Source: Cladosporium sp. IMV 00045
Lineage: Eukaryota > Ascomycota > Dothideomycetes > Cladosporiales > Cladosporiaceae
NCBI GenBank assembly: GCA_001931905.2
Contig: MSJI02000867.1
Coordinates: 62,001 to 126,000 of the forward strand
DNA: 64,000 nt
Reading direction: 5' to 3'
Made by a program: the position numbers and the translations under genes. The notes under the pieces are model-generated. The model made no database searches. It was given only the letters and a program-made list of their open reading frames with translations, and was not told the DNA's origin. This document shows, piece by piece, positions 22,389 to 34,416 of the stretch; positions within the stretch are counted from its first letter, which is position 1, and the number at the start of each line of letters is the position of its first letter.

Positions 22389-24413
22389 CTAAGAAAGAGT
22401 ACCTGTGGATCTTGTACGATGAACGCCATTGCGGAGTACGAAAGAAGAGTTAGGAGCCCCGACGTCATTACCGGCCCTCGGCGACCTCATCTCGTGTCCA
22501 TCCACAAATTTTATCCGAGGCCCTTCCTTCTCTTCCTCATCCTTGATCGCCTCCTCACTGTCACTGTCACTCCTCAATTTCCATACCGGCGTATCAGGCA
22601 TCTGTCTGCCTCTCGAGGTCCCCCTGGAGCCAGGTCTAGACACCCAGGACACTCCTCTCGACACAGGCCTGGACATTGATATATCCCTGGACCTTGTGTA
22701 TCCGTCCTCCAGATCCTGAATGCCATCTCGGCTAATGACTCTTGAGAAGCGATTGTGCCTGATCACACTGCCAAACCTCGGATCGACGTGGCTGTTGGGA
22801 GGTAGCGCTTCGCTCATACTTCTTCTCCGTTCCATACTAGGCGCAATTTCCATGATGGGCTGGACGTTCCTCCACCGGTAGATAATCTCCAGTGCTGGAA
22901 TGCTCAGGCCGTGCACCACAATACTGAAGAGCACGAGGAAATATACAACCGGCCCCATCGCCCGGAGTAGATCTTCTTCTTCATGCGTCTCAGCATCTGG
23001 GAGGTGTGGGTACAGATGGCGCGCATGCTCCAGGTAGTACACAGCACCGATTCCAATAGGTCCAAAGTATCCCATGAACAAGGCCTCCTTCCAGGATTTG
23101 ACAGTGTTGGGCATCAACTTATACATGACCATCATCGCGGGGATGCGCCGAAGTAGCAGGACCAGCACGCCTAGGGCGACCAGGCGACCGGGTGTGATGC
23201 CCGTGACTTCGGAGCTGAAGTCGGACCACGGCAAGATGGCGCCGATGTACATGAAGCCGCCGAAGTTGAGGAGGACATCAATCGAGGAGTTGACTTCATC
23301 GTGCCGGGCCAGTGCTTCCTGCAAGTAGACCCCGTTCCAATTCATTGCAGCTCCAGCGCAGAAACATGCAAGTAGGTCGTCCAATCCAGCCAGTCCAGTG
23401 ATGCCGATTACGAAGAGACCAATTGCGGTTGGCAAGAGGAGAAGTGACTCGGTGTCGATCCATTTACTGATTGCATTGTTAGCATGCGACAGTGAGAAGG
23501 GGGTCTAAAGGGGGGCACGAACCGCTTCAGCGTGAAATTCACAGCGAACATGCTTGCCACGCCGGCAACAGCGCCAACGATTGCGCCCACCAAGATAAAG
23601 TAAAGCCAACCCTCGACGAACCACATCTCCATCGCTTTACCTACACCACCGCCGAGACGGCCTACATCTTCTGCTCTCCTTGATATTCCAGAAGCCCCAG
23701 GCTTGAAGTTGATGTCTTCTTCCGGCGTGTGACGAATAAGGTACGTGGCCAGTAGTAAGAATGGAAATCCAAAGCCGTCGTTGCTTCCTGCTTCAGCTGA
23801 GATAATCTCGCGGAGTGCTCGTGGGACGTATTTATCTGCGAAGGGTCCCTTTGCGATGGCTTGCGACAGGACAGGATCCGTCGAAGTTACGAGCGAAGCA
23901 ATGACCATGGCGGTGAGTGTAGTCAGCTTAGGGATCAACAGTTTGATGCATCCCGTAGTACAAAGCCACATGATAGTCATGACGGGAAGCAGGAGGAGAG
24001 TCATGTCCCTCCAGCGATGCCACGGGTATTTGGCGGGAAGTTGGTAGCCCGCCATCACGAGTTGAACGCCGATGACAATGCGGGTCATGCCCTGCTACTC
24101 GTTAGCAACGTATTGGAGGAGGCAAGGAAGAGATGTACCAGTGTGATGTCTGGCGTCTGACCCTCGGCGGCAGAGCCCCATCGTTCAGTGTTAATGAAGC
24201 TTGCAGCTATGGGCCCAAGTATGATGCCGACAAGCATCGCAGGAAGAGCCTCGCCAAGGTACCATACTTGCTTGATCTTGACTGCACCGAGACCGTACAG
24301 GATCGTAAAGGCGCCTGGTGGATATTAGCTACAAGTCGTGTTGGACTGAGCACGGGTGTCATACCGAGCACTGCAACGATGATGTTGAGCTCGCTCACGC
24401 CTAGGGTCGGCAT
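22389..24413 (-). CDS. Na+(K+)/H+ antiporter, CPA/NHA1 family (4 exons, 623 aa)
   Basis: Exons 24413-24365, 24314-24139, 24091-23523 and 23466-22389 join in frame (donors GTATGA, GTACAT and GTTCGT). The N terminus MPTLGVSELNIIVAVLGAFTILYG begins the first membrane helix. About a dozen transmembrane segments follow, with signature TSTDPVLSQAI...GPFADKYVP and SAEAGSNDGFGFPFL, the latter carrying the ND ion-binding pair typical of yeast Nha1/Sod2-type exchangers. The C-terminal 180 residues form a hydrophilic cytosolic tail rich in Ser/Arg and acidic residues. It is shorter than in Saccharomyces Nha1, as in many filamentous fungi. The protein exports Na+ or K+ against H+ at the plasma membrane and contributes to salt and pH tolerance. 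Confidence 0.9.
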
Positions 24414-27347
24414 GATTGCTGCTGCCTTGAGACGATTTCAAGAAAGAAAAAGAACCGCACTATGCTTTTGACGTGCCACCAGAACAGAAATTTTGGAAGT
24501 CGAAATTGATTCGAAGTTGTCGGCAAAGATGTCCCACGGACGTTTCGAGGAGGGTCAAGAGAGATGTTATAGCGCTGCGCAACCGCGAACCAGCCGATCT
24601 AATACTGCGACATGGTGCAGGTGCGATTGTCAGGTGGATGGAGTGTGGTACGTAAGGTCCGAGGAGGCTGAGTGTGTCAGAACCTGCGCGTAGAGTGCTT
24701 CGGCGTATGGTGCCTAGTTATTTGAATGGCAAAGGAGATAGGGTGGAAAGAAAGGAAGAAGGGCATGATGCAGCGCCCGTTGCCTAGCCATATTCAGAAA
24801 CTGTAGGTGACATATGTGAGGGATATTCCTGTCCTTTCGGGGATCCCCACAGAAGCTGTGACAGGAGGTGGGAATCTGAGCCCCAAGTCGAATATAATTG
24901 AGAGGCAAAACGATACCACAGAGTCGACGATATGTCTCGCGGGAAGCGCTTAGGTGGTCTATCAGTCACCTGGATCTCGGCCAGCCATATTTTGAGCGAG
25001 CCACCATACATGAAGGCGATGATAGTGCTGATGTCGCCATGTTGTTGCGCGGCATGATTGGAATCATCGGTGGGAAACGGGAGAAGGACGAGCCTTGGTG
25101 TACAGGGTGATTACTTGGTCTTGACTTGGTCCTGACTTGGCGATATCGAGACCTGTCGTGCTTGTCCTTGCGGTGTTGACGCTGTCCGGTGAGTTGGAGG
25201 TTCATTCCAGTCGCTCAAAAGGACACACTAGCCAGTGGAATCATTTTGAAGTTGCCCGAGTGACCAGTAGCCCACGCAAGATACGAATGAAAGGTTTTGC
25301 GACCGTCTCATAGTGTTCGGTCACAGTGAGGAAGTGCTGAACAGCGCGGTGTTCCTCATTACGCTCGACTGAGGTCGGACCTTGGCGACCTGCCAAGTTT
25401 CTCCGCCCCTGGGACGGACTCCGCCGCCCAAGCCCGCGGTGTCGTCCCAAGTCTGCCGACATCCGGAAGTCTCGTCGCCCTACTGAAGATCCGAAACTCT
25501 GAGTGGCTGCCGGCGGGTAAGGCTGGTGGGTCTGCGACGTGGCTCTGGCCAGTGTTGCCGTCTCGTCGTTCTTGGGGGCGCTGGGCGGCGAAGAGGCGGA
25601 GACTTGGCAACGGCGAGTCAGTCGTTAGGCTGAAATTTGAGAGCGTTGGCTAGAAAATGGGCTGTAGGTGCAGCCCTGTCCTCCTCAGATCATATCTCCG
25701 CTGGAAAGAAAACGGAGAAAAGAAGACAGCCTTAGATGCTGGAACCAGAGTTGGTTCTGCATTTTTCCGCAAGCCAGACATTTGAGATCTTGCCCGTATT
25801 GGGAAGTTGCGAATATGATGCACGAGTCGGGAGAGAGATTGACCAAATACAAAAGCCGTGGCATCTGTGATCTGGTCTTGTGAAGCTTCTTTCAGACAGA
25901 AATGCATGGTTACTTCATTCGGAGAAGTCCTGTGTTCTCGTGGAACAAAGCCAAGCTATCTCTGGACGATTATGAGCGTTCGGTGCTGCATGACTGGTGA
26001 GACTGGGTTTGTTTCATGACAAGCATACAGTAATTCTGGAAAGCCTCTCTCGGCTTCTATATTGGCTGTTTGGCCTCCTCGATGGTGTTGCGTGGCTGCC
26101 CAGTCGTTGCCGATTCACGAAATCTGGGCACCTTCTTGTGGTCAAAGTCGAGCCGTCCCCATTGACCGCGCGTGATGCGACATCGTATTATACTTGACCA
26201 TAAGATGTACGCCGATGGCATTATTCCTCTGCGACATATTGGGATAGATCTCCTTGCGTTCTACTATTAACTTAGTTATGTTTAATCTCAACAACTCGTT
26301 CGAAATCATAACGTAGAGAGAAAGAGTTTACCACCACCCCAACGATCGTTTGATCTGCCTGCATGCTACCACATTGCCAAGCGTCTTTTTCCTGTGACAA
26401 CAGATTTGAAGATGTTGTGCAGTATCAGGAATCGGACAGCCAGAGGTTTCAGATCACTGCTACTTCTCTGTCTCACTGTTTGAGTGCGTACGCTTTGTAA
26501 AGCCTATTCTGCAGCCTTAGAGCGCTGGGAGACGGCTATGAAGAGGCGCCGCCTTATTCACGAAACTCAATTGGCGAACAGACGTTAGCCCATCATGTTC
26601 AATAAGGAAGATGAGACCCGTCTCAAAAACGCTTCCTCCGTCATCAGCACAGTCATGGTTTCCTTGCAGGCAGTAATTATTGCAATCCAGCTTATTATGT
26701 AGTCAAGCGTCAATCTCGCCGGACTAAGGCAAGGGCTATGAGTGAGTTTTTAACGAGTCTTCTCTCACCTACGTGAGAATCCAGGTGAGGAAAACGTATC
26801 TAGCTTCCATTTGAACGAGCTATGGATGAATACTTCAGGCTATGAGTAGGGAAACGCATTCAAGTTCAATCACAGATAACACGAGAATCGTTGTGCTGCA
26901 CCTGGAGCTGGCTTCGTGGATTGCAAGATCAGTCAATAAAGGCATACCCCTGGATGTGATCCCGACGTCTATCGATGCTTCAAGATCTCGGCACGCCTTG
27001 TCTTGGTATCCAATCGGCTAATCTACCGATGGCTAATCTACCGATGGCTAATGGATCTGAACGACATCTTTGTCAGCTTCATGGGTACCCAGCTAGCGAC
27101 TGTGAGGAGCCCAGGCCGGTTTCGCGCTTTGGCGGGAAGGATTTGACGAAAACTATACTAAGCGATCTCTCTATGAGCGAAGGTATTGACTGCATAGCAG
27201 CAGCGACAAGAACGGGAGACCATAAGAAGAACGAAAGTTGAAGTGCATGGCTACCCAGCTATGCACAGCCGTGACTTGTTGAAAGTCTGGTAGCCATGTC
27301 ATGCCTGCAAATCATGAATAGAACTCTCTGTCTTCAAAGAAGCGCTT
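24414..27347. other. Long gene-free region
   Basis: Nearly 3 kb. Its left end is the antiporter promoter. The rest holds only short frames without motifs (for example 25359-25610 on the minus strand, G+C-rich; 26975-27241 on the plus strand). Small direct repeats occur at about 25110-25138 (ACTTGGTCTTG-like units) and 27015-27050 (GGCTAATCTACCGAT twice). No transposon coding remnant was readable by eye. Confidence 0.45.
27015..27050. repeat. Short tandem duplication
   Basis: The 15-16 bp unit GGCTAATCTACCGAT is present twice in tandem, followed by a partial third GGCTAAT. No coding role is evident. Confidence 0.6.
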
Positions 27348-27701
27348 TCAAGTCTCCAGCTTGCAATCAATAGGGCCATATTGATTCTCCGTCGCCTCCC
27401 ACCGAGCCGAACCAACATGCCCAGCATTGCACCAGCCGGCCACCTGGAACTTCGCATCGAATTTCCCTTCAACGTTTTCGCAGCTGGCAGGCCCGAAGAC
27501 GGTACAAGCGCCGTTGAAGTTGCGGTTGTTGAGGTTGTCCCAGAAGCCGCCGCAAGTGCCTGGGATGTCGGGCACATTCTCTGCCGTGATGTGATAGTCG
27601 GCGTAGATGCTAGCGGAAGTCCAGGTACAATCTGCGACCGCGGTAGAAGGAGTGATGATCCCAGCGACGAAGGCAATCAAGGTGATAGAAGGGGCAAGCA
27701 T
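27348..27701 (-). CDS. Small secreted cysteine-rich protein (117 aa), candidate effector
   Basis: A single-exon gene. Signal peptide MLAPSITLIAFVAGIITPSTAVA (about 1-23), then about 94 mature residues with six cysteines, enough for three disulfides. Distinctive blocks are PGTCGGFWDNL in the middle and ARWEATENQYGPIDC at the end. I recall a family of fungal small secreted proteins with a GGLWDNL...WEAT...YG.I.C pattern, mostly from Dothideomycetes, of unknown function; this assignment is from memory. It is isolated in gene-poor DNA (about 2.9 kb empty on one side, 1.6 kb on the other). A TATAAA box lies 127 bp upstream. An antisense open frame across it (27381-27947) is a shadow. Confidence 0.68.
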   Translation of the reverse strand: MLAPSITLIAFVAGIITPSTAVADCTWTSASIYADYHITAENVPDIPGTCGGFWDNLNNRNFNGACTVFGPASCENVEGKFDAKFQVAGWCNAGHVGSARWEATENQYGPIDCKLET

Positions 27702-29307
27702 GGTTGCAGCAAGTTTTCGTTGACGGTGAACCTGTCAAAGATTTGTATTGTTTGGTCTGTAGATGATTGCTGGCAAGCGATGAATGATGATGCTTTTCTG
27801 GTGCTGGACGTGGAAAATCTGCGATCTTTTATATTTGCCATTCTCAGCAGAACCGGATTCGACTCTGTCTTCCTTCCCAAGTCAGCTTTCGCTGCTCACC
27901 CTAGATGCTGCCATGGTTCGACACCGGTAGATTGGGTGTGCAGCTGAGACCTCCATTACTGTTCAGACTGTGGTAGTCCGGTGGTCCTGTCACCGATTCT
28001 GGAATTGCCTGAAAAACGCAATCCACGATCCTTGTGCTCGAGTTGATGCATAGATGCCTCACTTTCTTGCAACATGATCGAATTGCTATTCAGCTTTCTG
28101 ATTCGGCACCACCTAGCAAGTGTTTATTGACGAATACGTCTTCGCAGACGTTTCGCAGCTGCACAGCTGTTCGAAGTACGGGAGGGATCTCTGCTGCCGA
28201 CAGACACCGCATGATGGATGAGACCGTGTTGATGCGGCACAAACCATTGAAGACTGACGGAAATCCCACATCCAGACATTGCTCTGCGCGATGTTCAGTT
28301 GTACTCGCTGTCAGCTCCAGCGTCTGCCTTTTAGGAACAAGTAAGAGCCGAGGGAAGCATTGAGTCTTCACGGACAACAAACGCTCCCTCGTCACTCGGA
28401 CGAGATGCATTCCTTTGAAGGATTTCAGTCTCGCGTACTGAAACGATCAAGCGGATAGCGGTCTGAGGCTTGCGAGGTGTTCCTCTCATTGTGCAACTCG
28501 ACTCCTTCGGCTGAGGTAGGTACTACCATGAAGCGGGCTGTCGTTCCAGCTTTGTTCGTGAGCCTTCGAGTCAAAACAGCTGTACAAAGTCACAAACCAA
28601 GACGGGCGAGGCCGTGGTGGATGGAAAGGATGGCCAAACATTGTTTTGTTGTGACATGCTGCCTGGGTGGGCTAAGGCTCTGCGAATGGCGCTGCGCGCC
28701 GTCGATGCTGTCTGCACATTCATTCACGTAGCTCGATTTGACGAGAGTCTCGTGATAAATATACCGGATGCAAATGACGCCCGCGGATATTTTGCAAGTT
28801 TTCTGCCGTGCTTTGTCTAGGTACAGTTCATCCGGACGATGCCTCGGTCGTGACTGGTGGCCGCATGACTGCACTACAGCAAGCATACCAAGATGATAGC
28901 ATCATCCATAGACTACTCGAATGTCGCTGCAAAGCCTTGAAAACTGTATAGTCCACTCCATCCAAGTCCAACATCTCCTCCATCTGTCCGTACCACCGTC
29001 TTGGCGGCATCGCAGCTCGGGCTATCTTGCACCGGAAGACTTTCGACGTGCATCTACGCGAGCATCACACAGTGTCAGATGACGAGAGGCGCCTTGAAGC
29101 AATATGATCTCAAACAGAAGCACATTGCAAGCTTTCGGGCGTTGGAGCTTGGCTGCTTCCACTAATGAGGTTGTGGAGAGAAGGATGAGAGGCTCTCAGT
29201 GAGTGCAAAGTGCTGTATATTTAATTGCAGCAGCAGTCGCAAGATACAAGTCGTAGCAACAATCACAGAATCTGCATTCGCAGTGACAACGTACAAGCTC
29301 GCCCATC
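27702..29307. other. Gene-free region with effector-gene promoter
   Basis: Divergent promoters of the small secreted protein (minus) and of the acetylesterase (plus) lie at the two ends. TTTATA at 27828-27833 reads TATAAA on the minus strand. Frames such as 28090-28410 (-) and 28828-29010 (-) show no family motif. Confidence 0.4.
27828..27833 (-). promoter_or_regulatory. TATA box of small secreted protein gene
   Basis: TATAAA on the minus strand, 127 bp before the ATG at 27701. Confidence 0.4.
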
Positions 29308-30146
29308 ATGAAAAGCAACGTCGCTCATTCCACCCTGCTCTGCGGGCTGATCGGCCTGAGCAATGCCAAAGTCTACCTCGCAGGCGACAGCACCATGGCT
29401 TCGAACGGCGCCAATGACGGTGTGACAGATGGTATGCTAACTCATCAACTTCTACACCTTCCTCCTGTGTCCATTTTCCCCAAGCTAACCCGCTCCTTCC
29501 AGGCTGGGGCCCCTATTTGGCCACCTACCTCACTTCATCTACAGAAGTGATCAACAGAGCGATCGGTGGCCGCTCAGCAAGAAGCTATACGAACGAAGGG
29601 CGTTTCGAAGCCATCACCCCACTGCTGCAGGCCGGCGATATCGTGGTGATAGAATTTGGACACAACGACGGCGGCTCACCGAACTCGGCCGACGACAACG
29701 GCCGCAGCGACTGTCCTGGTACGGGAGACGAGGTCTGCACATCCGGCAAAACGGGCGAGACGGTGTATACATTCAACAAATACGTCTCGGACGCAGCGCG
29801 CACATACATTGGCGCTGGCGCGAGCGTAATCGTGAGCAGCCAGACGCCGAACAATCTCTGGGAAGGCGGAACCTTTTCAGACTCGGCGCCGCGTTTTGTC
29901 GAGTACGCGCGGCTCGTAGCCGGGGAGATCGGGGAGGGAGCATGGTATGTTGACCACTTTGAGGCGGTTGCGAGGATGTATGAGCAGCTGGGAAACGAGG
30001 CGACGAATGAGCTCTATCCTCAGGATCATACGCATACGAGCCCTGAGGGCGCGAACTTGTCTGCAAATGCGTTTGCGCAGGCTGTGGCGGAAGGCGGGAG
30101 TCCGTTGGCGCAGTTTGTGAGGGAGGATATTCCGGTTGTCTACTAA
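29308..30146 (+). CDS. Rhamnogalacturonan acetylesterase, CE12 SGNH hydrolase (2 exons, 255 aa)
   Basis: Exons 29308-29431 and 29503-30146 are joined across a 71-bp intron (GTATGC...TTCCAG) in phase 1. Signal peptide MKSNVAHSTLLCGLIGLSNA. Mature protein motifs in SGNH order: block I LAGDSTMASNG with nucleophile Ser28, GRSARSYTNEGRF (oxyanion Gly), EFGHNDGG (Asn), and PQDHTHTSPEGA with the Asp216...His219 dyad near the C terminus. Length and motifs match fungal rhamnogalacturonan acetylesterases, which remove acetyl groups from galacturonic acid in pectin hairy regions and act with rhamnogalacturonan lyases outside the cell. Converges on a GST-like gene with an 84-bp gap. Confidence 0.9.
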
Positions 30147-30229
30147 GAAAGGTATGGGAAGCTCGGTGAGAAGGCAGAACGGAGGAGGTATTTGGCATCG
30201 TAAATGTTTCTTCATATCTTGCCATACAT

Positions 30230-31202
30230 CTACAACTTTGCTCCGTTGTTTTCGCGCACGATGTACCCTGACCGTGGGAAGTGAAGCTGCACGCCAGTGT
30301 CGAGGGCGATGACAATTTCGTGGGCAGAAGTGCCGGCGAGCTTTCCGAACTGAGGATGAGCGCCTGGTTTGGTACTTTAAAGAGTGTCAGCTATGATAAT
30401 CCAAGAAGAACGAAGGGGAGGAGACATACTCAGCGCTCTCTACAACCACCGCCGCACCCTGCGCAATGCCCAGCGGGTCATCCTTGCTGACGCTGACACT
30501 CGGGCGGGACAGATCCGCCTTGAGGATTGCCGGGATGGCTGTGTCCTTACTGGCCTTCTCCCCATTGGGCTTGGGCAAGCTCTCAATCAACCGCCAGACC
30601 TTCGGATATGCTTGTTTGTCCAAACCAGAGAACCTCTTCGCCGCGCCCAAGTCCAGCAGGACCCAGCGCAGGACCCAAATGACGTGAATGTCCGCGACGC
30701 TGAGCTTGTCGCCGCCAATGTACTGCGAGTCTGCAAGAAGCACGTCTTCCACATGGCTGAGACGACTCTTCAGCTCCGCAAGTGCAGTAGGTTGCAATGA
30801 CTTCAAGAGCTGCGGTTTTGCGAGCAGCGGGAAAATGGTCTCTCTGTCCTTCATGAAGCCCGGCGTCATGGCTTGCTCCGGCAACAACGGCATGATGCTC
30901 TTGAACGTGTCATTTCCCCAAGTCTCATATGCTTTGTCTGCCTTGCTCGTTTGAATCTTGTCCTTCCCTCCCAGCTGGTTGAGGATGACGTCGATGATGG
31001 CGGAGGAGTCTGCGTAGACGTCGCGACCAACGGCGAGCAGCGGAATGCGGCGGTAGGTGATTCCCAGCGCTTCGAGGTCTGGGCGAGGGAGAACGGGCGG
31101 CTGGGCGAGGGTGTCGTAGGAAATGTTTGCGGCTGTGAGGAGAAGATGGATCTTCTGCGCGTAAGGCGAGGCCGAGTAGGCGAAGTGGGTGATGGGAGGC
31201 AT
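30230..31202 (-). CDS. Glutathione S-transferase-like protein (2 exons, 305 aa)
   Basis: Exons 31202-30430 and 30374-30230. The intron (GTATGT...CTGAC...AAAG) removes a stop that ends the first exon's frame. The splice adds about 48 residues (TKPGAHPQFGKLAGTSAHEI...). The N terminus is a thioredoxin-fold GST domain (HFAYSASPYAQKIHLLLTAA, then IPLLAVGRDVYADSSAIIDVI with the cis-Pro and glutathione-binding Asp-Ser). The C-terminal half is the helical GST domain (YIGGDKLSVADIHVIWVLRW). The catalytic residue is unclear: the SPYAQK position resembles omega/zeta-type Ser/Cys sites, but the cysteine is absent. It is likely a cytosolic detoxification or glutathione-dependent enzyme, or a non-catalytic GST-like protein. 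The C-terminal extension is longer than in typical GSTs. Confidence 0.8.
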
Positions 31203-32816
31203 AGAGGATATTATGGTGTGCGTGTTGTTTACCTTAAGGAATGGAATGGGAGGAAAGGTAAAGGATTGATATACAAGAGAGAAAAGAGGAATGATATAAC
31301 CAACCTGCGGGGATCTCACTGACAAATACCTCGTACCCTGAACGGAATTATCGCTTTATCCCTTCTTGATCAGTCCAATGCTGTAAGAGTTATGAAGGCG
31401 GGGAGAGAGCCTTGATCGTCGTCGTCGCGTTGGCTTTGCCGCAGCGCCGAGGTCCATCGATGTCGACGACACGACGAGATTCCATTCCTCATATGCCTCA
31501 GCACAGCTACCTACAATTCACACATCGCTTCAAGGAGTCATTAAAAGCCTGGAAATATCTGAACAATAGGATGATACCAAGGAACTCCGCAGCGAAACCG
31601 GTCACGGCCATGCCATAGGCACAAACAGCCCTTTGAACCTCGGTTGACGGGTATGCTCATGTCTTCATCATCACCTCCACCCTGTCGGGAAAGGCAATGA
31701 ATACATCTGGAGCCGGGAATATACGACTCCGAGGCCACAGCTTCGCAGCATCACAAGCTATGAACATTCAAAAGCAGGGCGAGCACGAGGGCAGAGTTCA
31801 CTCTTCCGAATGGCGGCACGCACTCTCTCTGCATTATCGGCCGCTCATAAGACACCTCTTGTCACTGGCAATTCCGTCAGCGATTATCTCTGATTGCATG
31901 GCCTTTATGATGGCGAAAAAGGTCCTCTTAGCGGAAACTGCCACCCGATGAGCTTCGTTGTACATGTTCGCGGTTTGCTCTGCATCCGCGGCCACCCCGA
32001 TTGCTACTGCTTAATGGACTGCAAATAATTTGGTTGTCCTTTGGGGCTTCGTGCCCACTTCGCTTCCCATGGTGCTTGTCCGGTGCAGACATTTCGCCGG
32101 TTCTTGGTTCTGCTGGTCACGCAATCGGCAAATAACGCAAGACCTTCGCCATGCTGTCTCCGCCGTTCTTGTGCACGTTCAGTCTCAGACTGTATTCTCC
32201 CTGAATCTTTGTCAATGTCGTCCTCATGCAAGATGCCGAACTTTGCTTCAACCATAGCTCCCTGTTCCGGCAAACCACCAGGACAAATGCCTTAACGCTT
32301 GCTCCGGCCCTCAAAAGCTCCCGTTGGATTGTCATTACTTCCAGTAGGTTGCAAGCTTATATTACTTTCGAGCTGTCTGCTCTCTCTGTCTGCCGCTCTC
32401 CCTGTCTCTCTGCTGTCCATGCCGGAATTGCTGATCCAGGTTTCCTTTGTCAATATAAACTCAAGATCTTTCTCCAGCTTCGCGTACAATGCAGCAAATG
32501 TACCGCTGGTCCTCAGGCTCAGCGTCGGTATTCTTCAGCTCGGGCTCACCGAGCATACGTTCTGGCTCCGAAATGTACCCCTGGTGCTGTATTGGCGTCG
32601 ACTCTACGTGCGTTCACTGCATGCTAAAAAGCAACTGCTTCCGCAGAAGCCATGCACTGTCTCTTCGCGCGACCTCTTCAATCCATCAACTATTTTCGAA
32701 ACCCTCCACTTACGGAGCTTCGCCCTTGGTTTAATCTCAAAACCCTTCCGATACTTCATCGACAACATCTCTGCCCTTGCGTTCTATCCGCCTCCCTCAC
32801 ACCCAGCCGCTCGAAG
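31203..32816. other. Gene-free region
   Basis: 1.6 kb holding the GST promoter on one side and the BTB-like gene promoter on the other. Overlapping open frames at 32226-32859 (+) and 32292-32489 (-) are pyrimidine-rich leader sequence, not recognisable protein. Confidence 0.45.
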
Positions 32817-34416
32817 ATGCCACGCCGCAGGAACAAGCCGAAGCCCTCCACTCTGGTGACGAGTCAATACGGTGATCTCCACGTCCCGAGCCCAGAGGAG
32901 ATTGGCAGTTGCTCGTCCAAAGCCGCACTGCCACGTTTGCAGTTTGAGGATGGTGATCTCTTGATCAAGCTGTCCAGGCACCATTGGCTCCTCGTTCATT
33001 CTGCTGTGGTGGCCAATGTATCTCCTGTGCTTGGTACCAGCTTCATGGATGCGTGGACAGATTCCGGCAACAATCTGGAGGCAATCGTTCACCCAGTGAT
33101 TGGAAAGAACATTAACGTCCGCACTCTCGCGCTGAAGCGAGTCGATGGGACTTACTTGCTGGAAGGAAAGGTATGCACCCGGTGATAGAATCATTCCCAC
33201 CGAGAAGAGGCTGACTGCTTTAGGACGTGCTTGTTGGTCCCCTGGAGTGCGGTTCTCCGACTTCCGACTTACGACGTCGACTTGTTCCAGGACTCGGAGC
33301 TCACGCAGCCTGGATACCCAGGAGCCCTCAAGGGATACTGCCCCCTTTACATCACTCGCCGTGCTCTTCACGCTTTCTTCGCTCTGATGTACGGCGCGAA
33401 CTTCAACTATGAGCACCTGGGAGTGAATGACGGCGAATTCGCCTTTCAAGCTATGAACCATATCGGGTTGGATGTCGCGAGCGCTATCTGTGCGTATGGC
33501 GAGTACTTTCAATGTTTGGAGTTCCTGAAGCCCGCAATCTACCGCGCCATGCAATCGTGTCCCGAGTACTGGAATGCGGTCGCCTATATGCCTGAGCGCC
33601 ACTGTACACTCGCAAAGAAGCTCGGGAATCCGATGGTATTCTCCGATGCCATGCGTCACATGATGGCGTAAGCTGACAAAGGATGGTCGACTTGTTCAGA
33701 CGTAGCTGGCGCTCTCAAGTGTGCGGAGGATCGAGTGCGCAATTTCTTCCCTCCAGAGCTGGATCACGTTAAGAAGACCGTTATTCCAAAACTGGTTGAA
33801 GGCCTGTTGAAGCTTCAACTGCATCCGGTGAAAGCTTTCTACGATAGACGATACACAGCGTACACGACTTTTTTCCGCCTGAAGGATCATTACGAGTACC
33901 GTAAGCCTGACCGCTCCGAAGGCTCCAAAGCCGATTTGGGCGCAGAGTATCTCGCACGTACGCACTATGGTCAATGGCTCGTGGGTCAACTCTACGGTGA
34001 GATCATTTGGTGGGATCACTCGGCGAACGTGCGCTCGAAGCCTGCGAGGTAACACGAATTTACTTTCAATCGCCATAGATCCTGTGCATGCTGACAACCT
34101 TGACAGTCAAATCAACATGGCTATTCATAAACTCGAAAAAGGCGCAGCATCCGGCGATCCTGCGCACATTTTCGGCCTTCCAACTCCTTCCCGTCTCTCT
34201 TCTCTGTTCAGCATCAGCAAATGGCTGAAGTTCAATCCAGCCAAACAGATCCACCTCAATCTTCAAAAGGTTGTACAAGAGGCAAACGCTGTGATCTATC
34301 AGGCCTGGCATCCACCCCACTCGACAGATCCGCCTAGCTTCTCTCAGCTTTGGAATGACACGACTCTCACCCGCCGCGCGCACTTCGACGCTCACGAAGC
34401 GGGCTACTTCACCTAA
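32817..34416 (+). pseudogene. BTB-like domain protein interrupted by an in-frame stop (would be 499 aa)
   Basis: Exons 32817-33181, 33224-34048 and 34107-34416. Intron 1 works in frame only with donor GTGATA at 33182; the more obvious GTATGC donor at 33171 shifts frame. The product begins with a basic tail (MPRRRNKPK), then a BTB/POZ-like block (LIKLSRHHWLLVHSAVVANVS) with an inserted variable region, then a helical part (RALHAFFALMYGANFNYE... YGEYFQCLEFLKPAIYRAMQ). This layout is seen in many fungal BTB-like proteins of unknown role. Codon 271 is TAA (33669-33671). The same frame continues immediately (DKGWSTCSDVAGALKCAEDRV) with good coding character for 228 more codons. I tested acceptors for the GTAAGC donor overlapping the stop: none restores frame. 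It is therefore probably a recent nonsense allele. A truncated 270-aa product is the alternative. Confidence 0.6.

Noticed and set aside
25359..25610. G+C-rich minus-strand frame of 83 codons
   Set aside because: Composition-driven open frame in gene-free DNA, overlapping other frames, no motif.
27381..27947. 188-codon plus-strand frame over the small secreted protein
   Set aside because: Antisense to a gene with signal peptide, six cysteines and TATA box; no motif of its own.
28828..29010. Minus-strand frame starting MPPRRWYGQMEEMLDLDG
   Set aside because: Slightly protein-like but only 60 codons, no signal peptide, no splice partner and no homolog I recall.
32784..33659. 291-codon minus-strand frame over the BTB-like gene
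   Set aside because: Antisense shadow; the plus-strand frame has splice sites and family blocks.
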